Below, piece after piece: positions 54,637 through 63,116 of a stretch of DNA of 64,000 nucleotides. The notes beneath the pieces are model-generated. The model saw nothing but the letters and a program-made list of their open reading frames with translations, was not told the DNA's origin and ran no database searches. Source of the stretch: an uncultured Paracoccaceae bacterium (GTDB lineage: Bacteria > Pseudomonadota > Alphaproteobacteria > Rhodobacterales > Rhodobacteraceae). Both the position numbers and the translations under genes were made by a program. The stretch spans positions 186,001 through 250,000 of the forward strand of contig CANMQX010000004.1 of assembly GCA_947500135.1 (NCBI GenBank), given 5' to 3'. How positions within the stretch are numbered: the stretch's first letter is position 1; every line of letters starts with the position of its first letter.

Positions 54637-55691
54637 GCCAGCGCTCTTTCATAAGATGTGGGCCCTTCATTTGTCGCAGGCCATGTCCGCCCCATCAGGG
54701 CGAACAGGATCATGCAGCCATATAGGTTGGCATGGAACAGCGGGGTTTCCCCAAGCGTCAGTGCCAGAAATGAGATTGCCCCGATGATCACAACCGATAC
54801 GGGCCGGATCAGTCGCCCGGCGATTAACAATGCGCCACAGATAATCTCCACCCCTGTCATGATCAGGGCGATCAGCGGATAGGACAGCCCGAATGTCGGC
54901 ATGTCGCCATGCTGCAGGATCGCAATCAGCAATGTGGGCTGGGTCAGCTTGAACATCGCCGCTAGATAGACGAATCCCGCGCCGACGAGGATCTGCGCCA
55001 ATCGCCAGATTTTCTGCGGGTCGAGAGCAGTCATCCGCCGGTTCAGGCCAAGGATGTGATCAAGTGAAAGCGTTCCGCCACCGATCAGAACGACAATCAG
55101 CCCGGGCGCCATGAAATGTGGGGCATACGCCAGAAAAGGCGCGCCAAAGATCACTAACCCCACACCCGAAAGCCCGATCAGGCACAACCCAATGATCCGC
55201 GTCATCAGCCCGACGAGCAGCAGAACCGCCATCGCCAATTGGCACGCGGCAAGCCATTCCCATCCGGGGATCAGGGAAAGCTGCATATCGGGAACAAGCA
55301 GCGTCGGCTCCAGCCACGGCGCAGTGCCATGCCGGGGAAGCCCGCCAGTGCCCGCGAGCCCCAGCATTGCAGCCAACGCGACACGCATCACGAGGGGCCC
55401 GCTTTGGGTTGCAGTATTTTTCAATGCAGGCGCGATCCGCTGTTCAACCGGGCGGATGATTTCTTCTATGTGGAGGGCGGCAACCGTGCCCGCACAACCA
55501 ATGGCGGCCGCCACACCCAATGTGACAGAACTGGTAAACAGGGCAGGCATCGGGGCGCTGGCCAATGCGACGATTTCGTCAGGGGTTAGCAGCCATGCCT
55601 CATGCGCGTTGGCGGCATGCGGGGCCAGACTGGCGGCCACAGTGACAGGGGCGGCCAGAAGGCCGGTCTTATAGGTGGATCGAAATAACAT
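54633..55691 (-). CDS. DoxX-like multi-TM membrane protein
   Basis: About nine hydrophobic segments; LAQILVGAGFVYLAAMFKLTQP and LTGVEIICGALLIAGRLIRP resemble DoxX. Confidence 0.6.
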   Translation of the reverse strand: MLFRSTYKTGLLAAPVTVAASLAPHAANAHEAWLLTPDEIVALASAPMPALFTSSVTLGVAAAIGCAGTVAALHIEEIIRPVEQRIAPALKNTATQSGPLVMRVALAAMLGLAGTGGLPRHGTAPWLEPTLLVPDMQLSLIPGWEWLAACQLAMAVLLLVGLMTRIIGLCLIGLSGVGLVIFGAPFLAYAPHFMAPGLIVVLIGGGTLSLDHILGLNRRMTALDPQKIWRLAQILVGAGFVYLAAMFKLTQPTLLIAILQHGDMPTFGLSYPLIALIMTGVEIICGALLIAGRLIRPVSVVIIGAISFLALTLGETPLFHANLYGCMILFALMGRTWPATNEGPTSYERALA

Positions 55692-55886
55692 AATATGTCT
55701 CCAGAAGCTGGAAAAATGATTTGCGTCGAAATGTGTTTTTGGCGAACCTCAAAGAAAGAAATTTCAGGGTCCGGTCGTGTGGTGCAACGCCCGGGCAGTC
55801 AGGTCGAAATAACAGGGATGCCAATGGACGCGGTTATGTGGTGTCGTCGTCTTGAATGGCGTTAAACTAACGTATCGCGTCGAGAA

Positions 55887-55916
55887 TAGTGAAGTCAGGA
55901 TGTCCTTACTTCACTA
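55887..55916. promoter_or_regulatory. 30-bp near-perfect inverted repeat between divergent DoxX-like gene and ihfB
   Basis: TAGTGAAGTcAGGA-tg-TCCTtACTTCACTA. Confidence 0.6.
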
Positions 55917-56203
55917 AAGGACAGGACATGTCGCCCCTGATCAGAGGCGCAAGCGGGTCTGTCCAACGCGACCACCGGCGCTTCCGAATCGTCAGCAAAT
56001 TTTTGTGCAGTAGATCGGGCTGATCAGCGGCATGCAGCGAAGGACGAACCGTAATCAACCCGCATAGTTCGGAAATTGCCCCAATTTTGTGACAAATCAG
56101 TAACCTGCCGCTATTTCGCGGCAGTCCGAAAATGCCTATAGTCCGGCTACACGCGGGGATAACTCGCCACATTCACAAGACCGCTGCTTGGGAGGCCGCT
56201 GCC

Positions 56204-56485
56204 ATGATCCGTTCGGAACTGATCCAGAAACTTGCCGATGAAAACCCACATCTTTACCAGCGCGATGTGGAAAAGATCGTCAACACGGTTTTTGAAGAGA
56301 TTACTGGCGCGATGTCGCGCGGTGACCGGGTCGAGCTGCGCGGTTTTGGTGCATTTTCCGTCAAGAAGCGGGACCAGCGGATTGGTCGTAACCCACGCAC
56401 CGGTGAATCGGTTGAGGTCGACGAAAAACATGTACCATTCTTCAAGACCGGAAAGCTGTTGCGGGACCGTCTGAACGGCAATTAA
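56204..56485 (+). CDS. ihfB: Integration host factor subunit beta
   Basis: [33 protein letters not shown]...[12 protein letters not shown]. Confidence 0.96.
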   Translation: MIRSELIQKLADENPHLYQRDVEKIVNTVFEEITGAMSRGDRVELRGFGAFSVKKRDQRIGRNPRTGESVEVDEKHVPFFKTGKLLRDRLNGN

Positions 56486-56494
56486 GAGGGTGCT

Positions 56495-56851
56495 ATGAAA
56501 ACCATTCGTTACGCCTTTTGGGCTATTGTTGGCCTTTGTCTGATCCTTGTTGGGCTTGCTAACCGGGACATGGTCACCGTGCGCGCGATGCCGCAGCAAA
56601 TGGCGGATCTGCTTGGTCTGTCGCCCGACCTGTCGCTGCCGCTTTTCGTGATCATCTTTTTGGGGGTGGGCGCGGGCCTGCTGATCGGTTTCCTGTGGGA
56701 ATGGGTGCGCGAACATCGCATCCGTGCTGATGCGCGTAGCAAAGCGCGCGAGGTTGACGCGCTGCGCCGTGAGGTTGACCAGTTGCGCGGGGCTGCCGCT
56801 GGCGCGAAAAGCGACGATGACGTATTGGCATTACTTGAAAAAGCCAGCTGA
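56495..56851 (+). CDS. LapA-domain membrane protein
   Basis: Two TM segments plus coiled coil; downstream of ihfB. Confidence 0.8.
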   Translation: MKTIRYAFWAIVGLCLILVGLANRDMVTVRAMPQQMADLLGLSPDLSLPLFVIIFLGVGAGLLIGFLWEWVREHRIRADARSKAREVDALRREVDQLRGAAAGAKSDDDVLALLEKAS

Positions 56852-57498
56852 TGGGCGCTGACATTCGGGTAAAGATTTGCGGTCTGCGTGATGCGGCTAC
56901 GATCAAGGCGGCGGCGGATGCCGGGGCTGCCTACGTTGGTTTTGTGTTTTTTCCAAAATCGCCGCGCAACATCAGTATTGCAGATGCTGCACGCCTTGCT
57001 GCGGATGTACCTGTTGGCGTGGCCAAAGTGGCATTGCTGGTCGATCCTGATGATGCATTGCTGGATGACATCACTGGTGCCGTTCCATTGGATATGTTGC
57101 AACTTCACGGGCGAGAGACCCCGGAACGCGTCACTGAGATCAAGATGCGCTATGGGTTGCCTGTCATGAAGGCCGTTGGCATTGCGGGCGCTGATGATCT
57201 GGCTCAGTTGGATGCGTATGGCAAAGTGGCTGACCAATTGCTTGTGGATACCAAAGCGCCGAAAGACGGGGACCGCCCGGGCGGAAATGGGATGGCTTTT
57301 GACTGGTCGCTGATGGCTCGGCGTCGTTGGCCTGTGCCGTGGATGCTGGCGGGCGGGCTGACAGCGGCAAATGTGGGTGAGGCGATCGCGGTTACCGGTG
57401 CGCGCCAGCTGGATCTATCCTCGGCTGTGGAAAGCGCGCCGGGGGTCAAGGACCCCGCACTGATCGACCGTTTCATGACCGCAGTGCGCGCAGCTTAA
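56851..57498 (+). CDS. trpF: Phosphoribosylanthranilate isomerase
   Basis: [35 protein letters not shown]. Confidence 0.95.
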   Translation: MGADIRVKICGLRDAATIKAAADAGAAYVGFVFFPKSPRNISIADAARLAADVPVGVAKVALLVDPDDALLDDITGAVPLDMLQLHGRETPERVTEIKMRYGLPVMKAVGIAGADDLAQLDAYGKVADQLLVDTKAPKDGDRPGGNGMAFDWSLMARRRWPVPWMLAGGLTAANVGEAIAVTGARQLDLSSAVESAPGVKDPALIDRFMTAVRAA

Positions 57499-57532
57499 CC
57501 AATGGTTTACCATGTATTCCTAGGCTGCTCGC

Positions 57533-57766
57533 ATGACATTCAGCACGCATGTGATCACGCCCGAGATTTGGTTCCGGCATCTGTTTTCGGCACAATCGGC
57601 CCGTGATGGTGGGGTTGTGCGTCGAAAAACACGCGATATGGAGCGCATGGTCGGCAGGCCCGCATTTGTTGCGGAATTGCGCCGTCGTGGATATTCAGCT
57701 GTCGAAAACGCCGATCAGGTTATCATCTTTTGCAATGCGCAGCCTGTGCGCGTGATCACCGGCTGA
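57533..57766 (+). CDS. Small hypothetical protein
   Basis: 77-aa ORF between trpF and trpB. Confidence 0.6.
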   Translation: MTFSTHVITPEIWFRHLFSAQSARDGGVVRRKTRDMERMVGRPAFVAELRRRGYSAVENADQVIIFCNAQPVRVITG

Positions 57767-57837
57767 CAATTCCTGTTACAGGAATTGAACCAAATCCTCT
57801 GTGAGGATTTGCAGGCAGACTTTCGATGAAAGTCTGC
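57767..57837. repeat. Three consecutive perfect hairpins of different sequence, each with a 3-nt loop
   Basis: CAATTCCTG-TTA-CAGGAATTG (57767..57787); CAAATCCTC-TGT-GAGGATTTG (57791..57811); GCAGACTTTC-GAT-GAAAGTCTGC (57815..57837). Confidence 0.95.
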
Positions 57838-57906
57838 GACGCCGTGCCACTTTACCATTCCGGCACTTGGCGATAGGGCTGTCTGGCGCAATATAGCAGG
57901 TGTCTC

Positions 57907-59136
57907 ATGCCCAATGATCTTTTTAACAGCTTCATGACAGGCCCCGACGAAAAGGGCCGTTTTGGTGATTTTGGTGGACGTTTTGTCTCTGAGACGCTTA
58001 TGCCGTTGATTCTCGAATTAGAGGCGCAATATGAGAACGCCAAGACAGATGAGGTTTTCTGGGCTGAGATGCATGATCTCTGGACCCATTATGTGGGCCG
58101 CCCCAGCCCGCTTTATTATGCGGAACGCCTGACCAAACATCTGGGTGGTGCGAAGATCTACCTCAAGCGGGACGAACTGAATCATACCGGTGCGCATAAG
58201 ATCAACAACGTGCTGGGCCAGATCATTCTGGCGCGCCGCATGGGCAAGACCCGGATCATCGCTGAAACCGGTGCCGGACAACATGGTGTGGCCACCGCCA
58301 CGGTCTGTGCCAAGTTCGGTCTGAAATGTGTCGTCTATATGGGCGCACATGATGTTGAACGGCAGGCCCCTAACGTGTTCCGGATGCGGCTGTTGGGGGC
58401 CGAGGTTGTGCCTGTCACCTCTGGCCGTGGCACTTTGAAGGACGCCATGAACGATGCCTTGCGTGACTGGGTAACCAATGTCCATGACACGTTCTATTGC
58501 ATTGGCACCGTTGCGGGCCCGCATCCCTACCCGGCCATGGTTCGCGATTTTCAGGCCATCATCGGCAAGGAAACCCGCGAACAGATGATGGCGGCCGAGG
58601 GCCGTTTGCCCGATACGCTGATCGCAGCCATTGGCGGCGGGTCCAACGCGATGGGGCTGTTTTATCCGTTCCTGGATGACAAAGAGGTCAATATCATCGG
58701 GGTCGAGGCCGGTGGTAAAGGCGTGAATGCCAAGATGGAGCATTGCGCCTCGCTGACCGGCGGTCGCCCGGGTGTCTTGCACGGCAATCGCACTTATCTG
58801 CTGCAAGATGACGTCGGGCAGATCCTTGAAGGGTTCTCGATCTCTGCCGGGCTGGACTATCCAGGGATCGGACCAGAGCATGCTTGGCTGCATGAGATTG
58901 GCCGCGCCAAGTATGTTGCAATCACAGATGTCGAAGCGCTGGAGGCGTTCCAGCTATGCTGTGCGCAGGAAGGGATTATTCCAGCCTTGGAGCCCTCGCA
59001 CGCGCTTGCCCATGTGATGAAAATCGCCCCAGATCTGCCCGGTGATCATTTGCTGGTGATGAATATGTGTGGCCGCGGCGACAAGGACATATTCACCGTC
59101 GCCAAGCATCTCGGCTTTGATATGAAGACGGAATAA
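57907..59136 (+). CDS. trpB: Tryptophan synthase beta subunit
   Basis: [47 protein letters not shown]. Confidence 0.97.
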   Translation: MPNDLFNSFMTGPDEKGRFGDFGGRFVSETLMPLILELEAQYENAKTDEVFWAEMHDLWTHYVGRPSPLYYAERLTKHLGGAKIYLKRDELNHTGAHKINNVLGQIILARRMGKTRIIAETGAGQHGVATATVCAKFGLKCVVYMGAHDVERQAPNVFRMRLLGAEVVPVTSGRGTLKDAMNDALRDWVTNVHDTFYCIGTVAGPHPYPAMVRDFQAIIGKETREQMMAAEGRLPDTLIAAIGGGSNAMGLFYPFLDDKEVNIIGVEAGGKGVNAKMEHCASLTGGRPGVLHGNRTYLLQDDVGQILEGFSISAGLDYPGIGPEHAWLHEIGRAKYVAITDVEALEAFQLCCAQEGIIPALEPSHALAHVMKIAPDLPGDHLLVMNMCGRGDKDIFTVAKHLGFDMKTE

Positions 59137-59228
59137 TCGCTTAAACTTTGGTTTAGGCCAATCTTTATTGGGTTTACGCGGTCTCGGTTAAACGCAGGAT
59201 CAATGGTGGTTCATGCGCTGTTTTGGAA

Positions 59229-59277
59229 TCCTTTTCGTGGATGGTCAGCATGACGCTGGTCAAAATTGCGAAAAGGA
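59229..59277 (+). promoter_or_regulatory. Leader hairpin overlapping the ribosome-binding site of the 59285 gene
   Basis: TCCTTTTCG (59229..59237) / CGAAAAGGA (59269..59277); AAAGGA is 7 nt before ATG 59285. Confidence 0.65.
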
Positions 59278-59284
59278 ACCCATC

Positions 59285-59779
59285 ATGAAAAACCTACTTC
59301 TGTCCTCTACCGCCGCCCTTGCCATTGCCGCAAGCGCGGGTCACGCCCAATCGATCGCCGATCAGTTGATCAGCCAATTGCAGGCACAGGGCTATCAGCG
59401 CATCGAAGTCAAGAATGGCCCAAGTCAGGTCAAGGTTGAAGCGATCCGCAATGGTCGCAAACTTGAAGTGATCTATGATGCGGCCACCGGCGAAGTCCTG
59501 AAAGAGGAGGTCGAGCCCGTTGATGATGATGACGACACCACGCCGGGTATCGAAATTGACAACGACGACGAAGACTTCCTCGACGATGAAGATGACGACG
59601 ATGAAGATGATGAAGATGACGACGACGAAGATGATGAAGATGATGACGACGAAGACGACGACGAGGATGATGAAGATGACGATGAAGATGATGACGACGA
59701 CGACGAAGATGACGACGAGGATGATGACGACGACGAAGATGACGATGATGAGGATGATGAAGACGACGACGAGGACTGA
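59285..59779 (+). CDS. Secreted PepSY-like protein with Asp/Glu-repeat C-terminal tail
   Basis: Signal peptide; SIADQLISQLQAQGYQRIEVKNGPSQVKVEAIRNGRKLEVIYDAATGEVLKEE; D/E low-complexity tail of about 75 aa. Confidence 0.8.
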   Translation: MKNLLLSSTAALAIAASAGHAQSIADQLISQLQAQGYQRIEVKNGPSQVKVEAIRNGRKLEVIYDAATGEVLKEEVEPVDDDDDTTPGIEIDNDDEDFLDDEDDDDEDDEDDDDEDDEDDDDEDDDEDDEDDDEDDDDDDEDDDEDDDDDEDDDDEDDEDDDED

Positions 59780-59876
59780 GTTTTCACTCCGCTAAAATCG
59801 ATCAATTACTTACTGTATCGTCCTCGCGCCGTGTCGCGGGGGCGGGCGGATCAGAATACCCGGAAGTTGCTTGTGA

Positions 59877-60497
59877 ATGAAACTTGAGACGACCAAATAT
59901 GAAAAACTGTTCGCAACCCCAGTCCTGCGATTTCATGTCCCGGACTATCAGGACCTGAATGTCGCCTTGCTGCAGGAGGGAGAAATCATGCGGGCTGAAT
60001 CCAAAGGCGTGTCTAAATCCAACCGAGGTGGATGGCACTCTGCTGGCAACCTATTCAAACGAAAGGCACCATGCGTCCAAACGCTCAAAGAGCTTGCTAC
60101 CGAATGTATCGCGACCGCGACCTGTAAAATTGGGGCGAAGGTCGATTTTGACGCGCTGTCGCTGAAGCTGTCTGGGTGGATGAATATGAACCCGTCGGGC
60201 GGCTATAATGCGCCGCATACGCATCCGGGTGCCCAATGGTCAGGCGTCTATTATGTCTCGCAACCCGCAGTCGAAACCGGGCATTCGGGGATGATCGAGT
60301 TTCTTGATCCGCGCTCGGACCTGCCGAATTGGCGCATATTGGACGCACCTGCCTTCAGGTTGAAAAAGAAGATACGACCAAAACCGGGTGACATGATCCT
60401 TTTCCCATCATATCTGGTACATTGGGTTTATCCTAATGACTCAGATCAAGAGCGTGTATCCATCGCGTTCAATGCAACCCTTAAAGTCCGGCGCTGA
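59877..60497 (+). CDS. Putative 2OG-Fe(II) oxygenase family protein (TIGR02466-like)
   Basis: LKLSGWMNMNPSGGYNAPHTHPGAQWSGVYYVSQP ... PGDMILFPSYLVHWVYPNDSDQERVSIAFNATL. Confidence 0.78.
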   Translation: MKLETTKYEKLFATPVLRFHVPDYQDLNVALLQEGEIMRAESKGVSKSNRGGWHSAGNLFKRKAPCVQTLKELATECIATATCKIGAKVDFDALSLKLSGWMNMNPSGGYNAPHTHPGAQWSGVYYVSQPAVETGHSGMIEFLDPRSDLPNWRILDAPAFRLKKKIRPKPGDMILFPSYLVHWVYPNDSDQERVSIAFNATLKVRR

Positions 60498-60536
60498 CAA
60501 ATGACAAAGAACACGCCGCGCCAGAAAGGAGCTGCA

Positions 60537-61022
60537 ATGCGAAGAAGACTGGCATTATGCGTTGGCCTGACAATCGCACCATTCGCCGTGGCTGCCCAAT
60601 CTGTGGAAGAACAGGTTATCGCCCAGCTTCGCGCGCAAGGATATTCCGAGATTGTCGTCTCGCGCACCTGGTTGGGGCGTCTGCGCTTTGTGTCGGAGCA
60701 GGGCGATTTCACCCGTGAATTGGTGATCAACCCGCAGACGGGTGAGGTTCTGCGCGATTATCTACGCAGTGAAGTTGATGACAATGACCGGCGTGTCATC
60801 GTGCCCGGCGGAGGGTCGTCCGATAATGGCGGTTCTGGCGGATCCGGTGGGCAGAGCAGCGGCGGCGGTGGAGGCGGCGGCGGTAACGATGATGAAGACG
60901 ATGACGATGATGACGATGACGACGATGACGACGACGATGATGACGACGACGATGATGATGACGACGATGATGATGACGATGATGACGACGACGATGACGA
61001 TGACGACGAAGATGATGACTAA
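60537..61022 (+). CDS. Secreted PepSY-like protein with Gly-rich linker and poly-Asp tail
   Basis: Signal peptide; SVEEQVIAQLRAQGYSEIVVSRTWLGRLRFVSEQGDFTRELVINPQTGEVLRDYL; GGSGGSGGQSSGGGGGGGG linker; long Asp run; AAAGGAG RBS. Confidence 0.8.
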   Translation: MRRRLALCVGLTIAPFAVAAQSVEEQVIAQLRAQGYSEIVVSRTWLGRLRFVSEQGDFTRELVINPQTGEVLRDYLRSEVDDNDRRVIVPGGGSSDNGGSGGSGGQSSGGGGGGGGNDDEDDDDDDDDDDDDDDDDDDDDDDDDDDDDDDDDDDDDDEDDD

Positions 61023-61054
61023 TCATCCGCTTGCGATCTGAGAGGACGCTATTC

Positions 61055-61546
61055 GTGACAGGACATTGGTCCATCCTGGCTATCGTGAGTGTTCAGGTGC
61101 TTTGCGCCGTGGTGTTTGTGTGGCAAATCCTGGCCTCGGTCCTGGGCTTTGCACCGTTTAGCTGGCAAATCTCGGAATTGATCGAAATGGGCGCGGCGCT
61201 TGGCCTGCTTCTCGGGATGGGATTGGGCCTGATCGTGCTGCGCCGTACCATGGCCCGTAACGTCGTAGTCGAAGATCAGCTGCGTGCCGCATCTGGTGCA
61301 TTCATGGATGTGATGGAAGAACGGTTCACAACCTGGGCCTTGACCCCGGCCGAACGGGATGTGGCCCTGTTCGCCATCAAGGGGATGTCCACGACCGAAA
61401 TCGCGGCCCTGCGCGAGGTCAGTGAAGGCACCATCAAAGCGCAGACCAATGCGATTTATCGCAAGGCGGGGGTGGCAGGGCGGATGCAGCTTCTAAGCTT
61501 GTTTATCGACGATCTGATGGAGCCTGCATCAGCGACCAGTGGATAA
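61055..61546 (+). CDS. Membrane-anchored LuxR-type HTH regulator
   Basis: Two N-terminal TM helices; LTPAERDVALFAIKGMSTTEIAALREVSEGTIKAQTNAIYRKAGVAGR; probable GTG start, ORF track uses TTG 61031. Confidence 0.75.
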   Translation: MTGHWSILAIVSVQVLCAVVFVWQILASVLGFAPFSWQISELIEMGAALGLLLGMGLGLIVLRRTMARNVVVEDQLRAASGAFMDVMEERFTTWALTPAERDVALFAIKGMSTTEIAALREVSEGTIKAQTNAIYRKAGVAGRMQLLSLFIDDLMEPASATSG

Positions 61547-61548
61547 CC

Positions 61549-62103
61549 CTATGCCACCGCGCTGCGGACGGATGTTTCTGCGGGGGACTGAGGTGTTTCA
61601 TGATCGCCCGCGACCATCATCGCATCGACAAAAACACCCATAAGTTCTGCGCGGTTGGCCACGCCAGCCTTGCGAAAAACCGCGTTCATCTGGCTTTTGA
61701 TCGTAGCGGTACTTTTATCACGCAAGGTGGCGATTTCTGCATTGGTGTAGCCGCGTAGCGCGAACATGGCGACATCGCTTTCCGATGGGGATAACCCCCA
61801 ATCGACAAAGAATTCCCGCATGACAGCGTGAAAGGCGCCTGATGCCGCGCGCAACTGTCGCTGCATGACCGTCATCCGCCGTTTGGCCTGACGCAGCAGC
61901 AAAACAGATGTGACCGATCCAATCGCCAGCCCCAGACTGGCGAGTATTTGCAGGATTTCACGCCAGGCAAAGGGCAGCGCCCAGTGGCGCAGGCCCAGAA
62001 CCTCGGTCAGGAATTCGCTGATAAAGAAACCGGCACATGCCAGCTGAAACACGGTTAGACAGCCCAACAGGATGATCGGGTAGCGACCCGGGCTGCGGCG
62101 CAC
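61549..62103 (-). CDS. Membrane-anchored LuxR-type HTH regulator (paralog of 61055 gene)
   Basis: Two TM helices; LSPSESDVAMFALRGYTNAEIATLRDKSTATIKSQMNAVFRKAGVANR; GTG start abuts upstream stop. Confidence 0.8.
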   Translation of the reverse strand: MRRSPGRYPIILLGCLTVFQLACAGFFISEFLTEVLGLRHWALPFAWREILQILASLGLAIGSVTSVLLLRQAKRRMTVMQRQLRAASGAFHAVMREFFVDWGLSPSESDVAMFALRGYTNAEIATLRDKSTATIKSQMNAVFRKAGVANRAELMGVFVDAMMVAGDHETPQSPAETSVRSAVA

Positions 62104-62616
62104 CTAGTCGAACCCCTTTGACAGGCTGACCCCGACATCCACATTTGATCCGCCGATACTGCGTTGCCGCGCGCTGACTGTCGCACGCCCATATCCGCCG
62201 GTCACGCTGTTGACCCCGATGGACAGTGAACCACCAAACTCCACCGATGATCCTGTGTCATTGGTTTTGGGCTCACTTGCTGCGGCGAGGGCGGATTGTC
62301 GGGCGACGGCTTGCGGGTCGGCAGGCAGGTCAAGCAGGACGTCCGACAGGATTTCCCCGGTGGACCGGCTGACGATTACCTCGCGCCGGTGCTGGCCATT
62401 GTTGGCCATGATCCGGGTGCGGCCCAATAGGGTGGTGCTGACACCCTCAATCTCGTAATTGGTTGCGGTCAGTCCGTTGACCACGTCGGTATAGTCGCGG
62501 TTTTGGGCCAACTGATAGCTATCACCCAATCCGCTAAGGTCGGCGTTCTGCGCCGCAGCAAGGGTTGGCGCACTGGCGGCTGTTATGATCAGGGAAAGAA
62601 TGTGAAGCTTGGTCAT
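62104..62616 (-). CDS. Secreted PepSY-like protein without acidic tail
   Basis: Signal peptide; ATNYEIEGVSTTLLGRTRIMANNGQHRREVIVSRSTGEILSDVLLDL, alignable by eye to the other two. Confidence 0.65.
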   Translation of the reverse strand: MTKLHILSLIITAASAPTLAAAQNADLSGLGDSYQLAQNRDYTDVVNGLTATNYEIEGVSTTLLGRTRIMANNGQHRREVIVSRSTGEILSDVLLDLPADPQAVARQSALAAASEPKTNDTGSSVEFGGSLSIGVNSVTGGYGRATVSARQRSIGGSNVDVGVSLSKGFD

Positions 62617-62710
62617 ATGTGATGGTCCATCTTACGGGTGTTCTGTCTGACCCTTGCGTAGCGGCGAATTGGGCGGCCTGCGATGCCACTGCGGGTGTAA
62701 TCGTGGTTTT

Positions 62711-63115
62711 TCAATCCCCAGGTTGATGTCCCTGTGATGCATCGCCATCCACATCATACTGGCGCAGGACGTCAATTGGCACAATATCCAGCGCCCGCAC
62801 GTGGGTAGCATGCAGATTGACTTGTGGCGCGGCCCCTTCCTCATGCGCTTGCAGGAAACGACTGGCGCAGAGGCACCATTGATCACCTGCTTTCAGCCCC
62901 GCAAAACCATATTCAGGGCGCGGCGTGCTTAGGTCATTGCCCAGATATTTTGAAAGGGCCAGAAATTCATCCGTCATCACGGCGCAAACCGTGTGGCTGC
63001 CCGCATCAGCCGCGCAAGTATCGCAGGCCCCGTTGCGAAAGAAACCCGTCATCGGATCGGTCGAACATGGGCTAAGCGTGCTGCCAAATACGTTGAATGA
63101 TGGGTCTTTTTCCAT
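62711..63115 (-). CDS. DUF2237-family protein
   Basis: NVFGSTLSPCSTDPMTGFFRNGACDTCAADAGSHTVCAVMTDEFLALSKYLGNDLSTP. Confidence 0.82.
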   Translation of the reverse strand: MEKDPSFNVFGSTLSPCSTDPMTGFFRNGACDTCAADAGSHTVCAVMTDEFLALSKYLGNDLSTPRPEYGFAGLKAGDQWCLCASRFLQAHEEGAAPQVNLHATHVRALDIVPIDVLRQYDVDGDASQGHQPGD

Positions 63116-63116
63116 G

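Noticed and set aside
56105-56124. Hairpin CTGCCGC-tatttc-GCGGCAG before ihfB
   Set aside because: Only 7 bp, no T-tract, no second copy noted; too weak to call a regulatory element.
59473-59805. 110-aa minus-strand poly-Ser ORF
   Set aside because: Reverse-complement reading of the GAY/GAR repeat encoding the acidic tail; no independent RBS or sequence signal.
60796-61074. 92-aa minus-strand poly-His/Arg ORF
   Set aside because: Antisense artefact of the GAT/GAC run in the 60537 gene.
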